A stretch of 64,000 bases of DNA from Silene conica (Eukaryota; Streptophyta; Magnoliopsida; Caryophyllales; Caryophyllaceae): positions 24,157,079 through 24,221,078 of the forward strand of contig CM055313.2 in NCBI GenBank assembly GCA_029255685.2, read 5' to 3'. Below are positions 56,697-64,000 of this stretch, in pieces. Both the position numbers and the translations under genes were made by a program. The notes under the pieces were generated by a model. It saw only the letters and a program-made list of their open reading frames with translations, was not told the DNA's origin and did no database searches. Position 1 is the stretch's first letter, and every line of letters starts with the position of its first letter.

Positions 56697-57688
56697 AATG
56701 TCCTCCACAGTGTGTGATTATTTGAATAAATATTTTACAGGATCACACAGGAATACTTAGTATATTAATCAGTTGGTTAACGTTTATCGGTAACGGATGA
56801 CTTACTAGAAGTTTGACGTTACTGTCATATGATGGCGGTAATCAGCTGATCCCTAAAGGTCACACCTATAGGATATCACTGAGAAATGTGATTATATATT
56901 GATATAATTACGTAAATGTCAAACTTAGCTAAATGTAGTTAAATAGATGATGAACATTTAATATGATTAAATAATAATTAGGAGAAATGAATTAAATGTT
57001 AATTCTAACAAATATATACAAATGTTACATTTATTAACCATATATTTTAATATATGATATTTTAGAATAATATAATTAGGTTAATTAATTATAAGATAAT
57101 TAATTAACATTCTCCTTAAAATTGTGTTTATGTTACAATTCCGAAAATGTTCTCCGGAAATTAACATGGGATATTTAGTTCCAAGATATGCATTAAAATA
57201 TATGTAGTTATTTTAATAGAAGTTCGGATAAGTGAAATCAATAGACCAAATCAGAGGGTAGTAGTTTGGGCCGTGTAAGACTACTAACTTGGTAGTAGTT
57301 TGGGCCGTGTAAGACTACTAACTCGGTAGTATTTTGGGCCGTGTAAATCACAAAGATATAAGAGAACAATTTTCTCTTATTTTGTGGTAGAAGTTGATCA
57401 TCTAAAAACCCTAAAACGAAAGCCTCCAAAATTAATAATAATCAATGTGGTAACTTGAAGGGCAATTTTCTCGGTCGTCTTAGGTGCAATCTAAGGAGAA
57501 TTTCTACATTGAAATTTGGGTTTACTAGGTTGTTCTTAGGCCGATTCTCCATAGATCTAAAGGTTATTTCTATATTCATGTCTTTTTAATTCAATTTATA
57601 GTTTTTGTATCAAATCGTCTTTTGATATAATCTTTGACAGTATTAATTAGATTAATGCTTTAATGGAAATTTATGAAATATTCCTACA
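56697..57688 (+). repeat. element D 5' LTR
   Basis: 992 bp, TGTTGGAGTAAATGTCC to ATTCCTACA. It contains the two-stem hairpin (56768-56850) and a 34-bp tandem repeat (57257-57350). Confidence 0.85.
57257..57350. repeat. 34-bp tandem repeat in element D LTR
   Basis: Units GGTAGTAGTTTGGGCCGTGT plus AAGACTACTAACT at 57257, 57291 and 57325 (partial). TAGTAG and CTACTA within a unit can pair. Confidence 0.88.
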
Positions 57689-57690
57689 AG

Positions 57691-57705
57691 TGGTATCAGA
57701 GCCGG
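57691..57705 (+). other. element D primer binding site
   Basis: TGGTATCAGAGCCGG, two bases after the LTR; complementary to initiator methionine tRNA. Confidence 0.88.
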
Positions 57706-59866
57706 ATTCAAAAATCGTTTTGATAATAATTGAGATTTAAATTGACAATTTTTTTCTCCTTCTCTTCTTCGCGGCGTTTTTTTTTTGTCACGGTTCAATT
57801 TTTTTTGTTTTCTCGTTTTTTATTATTATTTCGGTAATTCGTTTTTTTGTTTGTTCTTTTAATTTTTGGTTTTGATATTTTAATTGTTAAAATAATTGTC
57901 ATGTGATGATATACATAATATTGATGTAGATCAATGATTATTAAAAATCAATCCACATAATGAGTTTTAGATTAGTTTTGTTTATGTCAAATTGTTAAGA
58001 TGAATGAATATTAATCATTTGATTTTAAAGATTAATCTTAATGACAATATTTGATAATTTTTCAGATCTAATATGATTAGAACTATAACACATAAATTAT
58101 GAGATGATTTTTGTGATACCATGAATAATTTTAAGAAAAATTTAGGAATTAGGAAAGTTGTCAAAATCTATTTCTACCTTAATTATACCATTTAAGGAAA
58201 TAGTATAATATCTTATGAATATGTCTATTTACATGTTATTATTTGATAATATGTGTAATTGCCTAAATTAAAAAAATAAAAAATAAAAAAACAAAAAAAA
58301 AACGAAGCTTTTAATAAAAAAGGGAACCGTGAGCTGTTTTTTTTCGGCCCTTGTTTTTTTTTTCTTTTTGTGATTTGTTGTTTTTGTTATTATTAATATT
58401 ATATGATAATGTTTATATTAACTAAATTATACATATAGATTTATAATTATAACAAATATATAAAGATAATAAAAAGGGTGTTTAAACCATGAAATATGAT
58501 TTTACGGTTTATTGACTTGTTTAGTTTTTATTTATATTATAGGATAATATTTGTATTGACTAATTTATAAATGATGATTTATAATTATGACAATTTTTTT
58601 CTGAAGGAAAAAAAAACAGCCCCATGTAAATTTGCCGTGAGGAAGAGAAATAAATAGAAAAAAAAACTGAGAGTTATTTGACAATTTTCGGTTATTTAAT
58701 CATTTATTTATTTTAAAATGTTTATTATATCTAATTTGATGATACTCACTAGATTCTAAATATGTTTAGAATTTAATTGGATTATGATTTACATGTATGA
58801 CATGTAATTTTCACAATTTTAGTTTAATGGTGGTTTGGATAATATTGCATTATGAATGTTTTTATTATGTTGTTAATGATATTGCTTTACAATGAAGGTG
58901 TTATTTATTTTGGCAATTGTTGTAATATTTAATGATGTAATCTAGTGTGGCCTTAGTTTTTGGATTACTTTTTGGTAATGGTGGAAAGTAATCAGGTGAT
59001 GTATTTTATGAGATCTCGCATCTCCCCATTTTAATTTATTTATTATTTATTTTAGATTAAATGTAAATAGGATTTGCATTGTAATAGCTTCGAATAAAGA
59101 AGAAGAAGAGGAGATTGAAGCATTCATTTTCAGCTTTTGGTGAGTCTATTTTACATCACAAGATGAAGAATGGTGATCCCACGAAGCTTCCCGGGTCTAT
59201 GTGATTGGATTCTCAAGTTGTATTTACTGTTTTTCATAGGATAGGCCACACTAGGGTTTTATGTTTTATTCTCTTCATTGCTTGCATGTTGCATGTCATT
59301 ATATTCCGCCTAAACCAAACCACCTATATGCATGTAAAATGACTCATGTAGATTATTTTGCATTTTCACATATGATGTTTTATATTTACCATCACTCATT
59401 CCTACTCACCTAAAATAGTTCACTTAAATGAGTTTAAAATGATGATGGGATCTCACTCTACGTAAAATTGAGAAATTAGCCTTTCTAAGTCAAAACCACT
59501 ATGAATCCCTTGTTCGTCGGTGAGCATATAGGACCCGTTGTTATCTCCATATGGACCCCTTCTACCTCGGGTAAGTAGTGTGTTGTGACCTAGTTGAACT
59601 CAACACAATGATTGAATCAAGTTCTTGAAGTAATTGTGGACTAAAAGATAAATTTAAGAAAATTGTCAACTGAGAGTTCTAGTGTAGAACCAGTTAAAAG
59701 ATTAACTCACCAAATGGGGATTTGGGTCTTGGAATACATTATATAATTCTTTGGATGAGATCGATTATATTATGTTATTTATCTTTGATTAAAAGATTTT
59801 AAATTTGATGATTACTCATGTTTATTTATTTTCTCATTTGTAGATCATTTCAAATCTGCTTTTAAA
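57706..59866 (+). other. element D long leader with candidate intron
   Basis: About 2.2 kb without coding signal. It shares GGATAGGCCACACTAGG (59239-59255) and ATTCCGCCTAAACCAAACCA (from 59303) with the leader of element C. A candidate intron is 59571-59843: donor CTCGG|GTAAGT, acceptor CATTTGTAG. Confidence 0.65.
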
Positions 59867-60658
59867 ATGTCTAATCCAAATGCAACTCCGGGCCCTAGTG
59901 CCACCCTCACAAGGGAGTCGTGGTTACGCTCCTACATGGACCACGTCTCCCATAATCAAAACTCCCGCCTTAAGAATGATGGGAGTAACTTTACCGATTG
60001 GGAGGCAATATTACGGAATGCTGCCATTGCTGATGGTAAGCTGAAGTATTTGGTTGAGCCAATTCCGCCTGAACCAAATGCCAGGACTGGAGCCCAACGA
60101 ACTGCATATGATGAGTTCGTTTGTGAAGCAGATGCAATTAAGAACGTACTTATATATGCAATGGAAAAAAAATTGAGCGTCGCTTCATTTCACAAGGTGC
60201 AAATAAGATTTTCACTACCCTTACCAATGAGTTCTCGTAAGCTCCGAGAATTATGAGGTATGACGCAGCAGTTCGCTTCTTCGAGGCAAAACTGACAAAG
60301 GGCCAAGCTGTTAGCCCACACATCCTCAAGATGATTGAGAATGTGGAAGTTCTGGAGTCTCTTGGTTGCAAGATTGAGGAGCCAGTCATTGTAGACCGTA
60401 TCTTGCACTCTCTTCATGATGGGTTCACCCAATTCAGGGCGAACTACAACATGAATGACATGAAGAAAAGTCTTCATGAAATCCACTCTCAGCTCGTGCA
60501 AGCGGAGAAGGATCTCGATTTGAGTGGGAGTGCTAAGAAGGGCGTCCTCGTCATACAATCTAATTGGAAGGGGAAAGGGACGGCAAAGGCTCCCTTAAAT
60601 GTTAAGAAGCCACAGTTCAAGAAGAAGCAGCAGCCTAAGCCCAAGAGTGGACCTGGTT
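59867..60658 (+). pseudogene. element D gag
   Basis: Starts MSNPNATPGPS and carries the same gag core as element C (LKNDGSNFTDWEAILRNAA). A frame change in an A run near 60163-60170, a TAA near 60238 and a TAG at 60658 break it. Confidence 0.85.
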
Positions 60659-60684
60659 AGACCAGTAACTCAAAGGGCAAAGCT

Positions 60685-62599
60685 ATGGGCAAAGGGAAAG
60701 AGGGAGAGTGCCACCATTGCCACGAGTCCGGGCATTGGAAGAGGAACTGCCCTAAGTACCTCGATGATATCAAGGTTGGACGTGTGACAGCTACAGGTAT
60801 GTCTTCGTTTATTCATATGATTGAAATAAACCATGCAAGTTCAGCAACATGGGTATTTGATACTGGTTGTGGTTCTCACTTGTGTAATCACATGCAGGGT
60901 TTAAGGGACGTCCGTAAACTTGAGAAGGGGGACGTAGACCTTCGCGTTGGAAATGGAGCAAAGGTTGCAGCTGTCTCCATAGGAACTTATGTACTCAAAC
61001 TACCTAGTGGTTTTGAGTTATTTCTGAATAATTGTTATTTTGTTCCTAGTTTATCGAAAAACATTGTTTCTATTTCTGTTTTGGATACGGAAGGATTTTG
61101 TTTTAATATTAAGCACAACTGTTGTACTTTTTCATTAAACGATATGATTTATGGCAAAGCTGTTTCCATAAACGGAATATATGTTTTAGACCAAACCACG
61201 GAGGTTTATCATGTGAATAATAAAAAGGTTAAAACAGGTGATAAAGAACAAACGTATTTATGGCACTGTCGAATGGGACACATCAATGAAAACGCGTAGA
61301 GAAACTCATTAAGAATGGGACAATACCACCATTTCATTACGAATCAATTGGTACGTGTGAATCATGTCTAATCGGAAAGATGACTCGTATATCCTTTAAA
61401 GGTATTGGGATGCGAGCTAGTGATCTTTTAGGACTCATACATACAGATGTGTGTGGTCCTATGACAATCACAGCAAGAGACGGCTATAGATATTTTATCA
61501 CTTTTACGGATGATTTGAGTAGATACGGGTATGTCTACTTGATGAAACATAAAAGTGAATCCTTCGACAAGTTCAAGGAATTCCAAAACAAGGTTGAGAA
61601 CCAATTGGATATGAAAATTAAAGCACTTCGATCTGATCGTGGTGGCGAATATCTTTCGACTGAGTTTGATCAACACCTAAAAGACCGTGGTATTGTATCA
61701 CAGTTGACTCCACCTGGAACACCACAATTAAATGGTGTATCCGAACGGAGAAATCGAACTTTATTGGATATGGTACGATCCATGACGAGTCACACGGTTG
61801 TGCCTGATTCATTATGGGGATTTGCTCTTCAATCGGCTACTCTAATACTTAACTGAAGTCCGACTAAAGCAGCGGACAAGACTTCATATGAGGTGTGGAA
61901 AGGAAAAGTTCCTGACTTGTCTTTTATTCGGGTTTGGGGCTGTGAAGCTTATGTCAAGTGGAGACACGAATACAAGCTAGGCCCACGATCGGTCAAGACT
62001 TACTTTGTAGGTTATCCGAAAGGAATTATTGGTCACTACTTTTGTTCACCTACCGAACAAAGAGTTTTTGTTGCGGCTAGTGCGAAGTTTTTAGAGAAAG
62101 AGTTTCTCTCGAATAAACAGAGTAGTAGGACTTTTGATTTGTCAGAGGTTCAAGAACCAGATACCAACAGTATAATGGTAGAAAGGGTTCCTTCCACATC
62201 TGCTATGGTATCCATTCCAGAGGAACCTAGGAGATCGGTTCGAGTTTCTCACCCCCCAGACCGATATATTGGTAAGGTTGAGGTGGGTGGTATAGAAAAT
62301 ATTTTACTCCTTGAGCGTAACGAACCATCTACCTACAAAGGAGCCATGACCTGTTCTGACTCTATGCTATGGCTCGAAGCCATGCAGTCCCAAATAGATT
62401 CCATGCACGAGAATCAAGTATGGGATTTGGTTCATTTGCCTGAAAAGGTGAGACCCCTTCAGTGAAAATGGCTTTATAAGATAAAGCGCACATTAGATGG
62501 ACAACCAGATGTTTATAAAGCACGATTGATTGCAAAAGGTTTCACTCAAATACACGGGTTGCACTATGATGAGATTTTTTCTCCAGTTGTAATGCTTAG
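60685..62599 (+). pseudogene. element D zinc knuckle, protease, integrase and RT start
   Basis: Zinc knuckle CHHCHESGHWKRNCP is complete. Protease WVFDTGCGSH, integrase zinc region WHCRMGH...CESC with a frame change near 61295, DDE core HTDVCGP, RSDRGGEY and SERRNRTLLD, a TGA near 61855 where a residue of the NRSP motif is expected, then TAC-to-stop type breaks and TGA at 62463 (Cys or Trp expected). RT is lost after the FSPVVML motif, at the element E border. Confidence 0.85.
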
Positions 62600-64000
62600 T
62601 GTTAGGTTTATATACCTACTTAGTCATACTAATTTATATTATCTTATAATTAGTTGATCTTATGCATGCTTAACTAAAGATTAAACGAGATTAAGGAGGG
62701 AGAACAAGCTTCCTTACATTGTTATTCTCGGCTAAAATAGGGCACAAGTGAAGTCACCTTCTTCACTTGTTCTTGAGCTTATCCCACGGATGATCCTCAT
62801 TGAACCTTCAAAGAGATGGCCTCCAAAAGATGAACACCAAGACACACTACACTCAATAATTTTGTATGTTATTTTGCTAGAAACTTGATACAAAATTGCT
62901 AGATTGTAGAAGGATGCACACGGTTTAGGGTTAGAAGAAATAGGATTTATTTTCTTTCTCTTTTGTTCTCTCTAAACAAAAACCCTAAAAACACAAGTGA
63001 ATGAATGAGATTTGCAAAAATGAGGAACAAAACCTCTTTTGTTCTCTCCTTGGGTTCGGCCGAAGGGCATGGGTAGAGTGCCCAATAGATTGCCTCTCAA
63101 TCCTCACAAATGTTTCCCATGCATAATCTTACAATAAATAAGATGTCCTCACAATGTTCCTATTAAAATGTATGTTGTGTATGTGACATATCACACGGTC
63201 CATATTGTATAATGGACCCATACGTGACATTGTTAGGACGTTTCAATTTACGTAATTTGTAGTTTAACTCTTAAACTCTTTATCGTAAATTTAGAAGTAA
63301 TTCAAATAATTACTTATGTCTATTTTATTGCAATTTTATTACTACAACAATTGTAGTTAAAATAACTCATTCATGTGATATCATGTTTCATAAACATATA
63401 AACAATAGTGATGACATTTCGATCACTAAAACAATTTATAATCCAATTATAAATTTTCTCCTTATTTTATTATTAATCTAGAAATAAACTAACTCGTATT
63501 AATATACAGTTGTTCCATTTATTATTGAGAGAGTTGTCCTAAAGGTGTGACCTAAAGGGATCAACTGGTCACCACCGTCATTACGACAGTAATGTCAAAC
63601 TCTAGCAAGCCAATCATTACCGATTAATGTTGACCATTTGACTTATGATAAAGAATCATCCCATGAATATTCTTTTATAGAGATTTGTCAATTAATTATA
63701 TAATTGACGTGATCACTTTATTGTCGAGGACACTTACTCGAACAATCTCCCACTTGTCCTCACAAGTGTGGATCACCGATTCTCTTGTTCTATTACATCA
63801 TCTCCCACTCAATGCAAGGTGTCTTACAGGTCGTAGTTGCACGTGCTCAAATGAATAGTGGTTTTTCTCGATATGGAGTGTAACTGTTAGACTGGAATTA
63901 TCTACCATAGATAGACTCCGAGCATGGCCACGCATTTCCAGTTCACTACTCCTCGAGTGGCCTTGAGATTTAAGATAACCCTGACAAGGGGGAAGAACAA
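62600..64000 (-). mobile_element. element E: Copia element entering from the right, partial
   Basis: The LTR is 62600-63744 on plus TGTTAGG to CGAACA (1145 bp); on minus it starts TGTTCGAGTAAGTGTCC. It is followed by ATCTCCCACTTGTCC, the inverse of the same polypurine tract as element C, then the conserved block at 63919-63968. The rest lies outside the window. Bases before it are CTTAG; the other duplication cannot be checked. Confidence 0.82.

Larger units (their letters stand above)
56697..62599 (+). mobile_element. element D: Ty1/copia retrotransposon, cut by element E
   Basis: 5' LTR 56697-57688, primer site at 57691, long leader, gag and pol in the plus orientation. Gene content and leader blocks match element C, so they are relatives. 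Pol stops abruptly inside the RT domain at 62599, where the LTR of element E starts. Its 3' part may lie beyond the window. Confidence 0.88.

Overview
This is plant nuclear DNA, most likely from a eudicot with a repeat-rich genome. Three ordinary genes with plant features lie at the left end: a SUMO-like gene, a two-exon hydroxypyruvate/hydroxyphenylpyruvate reductase of HPR3 type, and an NDR1/HIN1-like LEA2 membrane protein with a probable 5'UTR intron. Almost everything from about 10.26 kb to the right edge is transposable element. Species cannot be fixed from sequence alone. The Tat-type Ty3/gypsy element with an antisense extra gene resembles elements described from Silene and other Caryophyllales, but that is only a weak hint.

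Layout. 1-10260: SUMO-like (1699-2034), HPR3-like (2927-5989), NHL/LEA2 (8838-9725), with small MITE-like repeats between them. 10261-51309: one Tat-lineage Ty3/gypsy element (element A) stretched to 41 kb by nested insertions, with 881/931 bp LTRs and a 5-bp target duplication GGTAC/GGCAC. Removing the insertions leaves about 13 kb. Nested in A are: a Copia solo LTR (13184-14425, TSD GACCC); a minus-strand Copia element C with an extra partial tail (15155-24260); a CACTA transposon (28575-32951, TSD TCT); a Cassandra-like solo LTR with 5S rRNA homology (32980-33324, TSD GTCAA); and a Tekay/Del-like Ty3/gypsy element B (36252-49179, TSD CTACC), itself split by a solo LTR (42404-45353, TSD GACGG). 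Downstream are a 5'-truncated LINE (52004-53644, 12-bp TSD), a tandem PIF/Harbinger-like MITE, and a chain of Copia insertions F, D and E to the window edge.

Element A has gag, protease, RT, two RNase H domains and integrase on the plus strand, then a minus-strand gene for a plant mobile domain protein with a coiled-coil tail. All these reading frames are broken, many by C-to-T type stop codons. The Copia element C has almost identical LTRs (one difference seen in 1004 bp) yet defective coding, which suggests it moved using proteins made elsewhere.

The most interesting signals are structural. Five diverged Copia LTR types share a two-stem hairpin whose paired arms change together. One solo LTR holds an array of mini-hairpins with a constant ATAACC loop and changing stems. 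Element B has two hairpin-plus-polypurine modules with different stems but the same design. Two Copia elements share leader blocks and a candidate leader intron.
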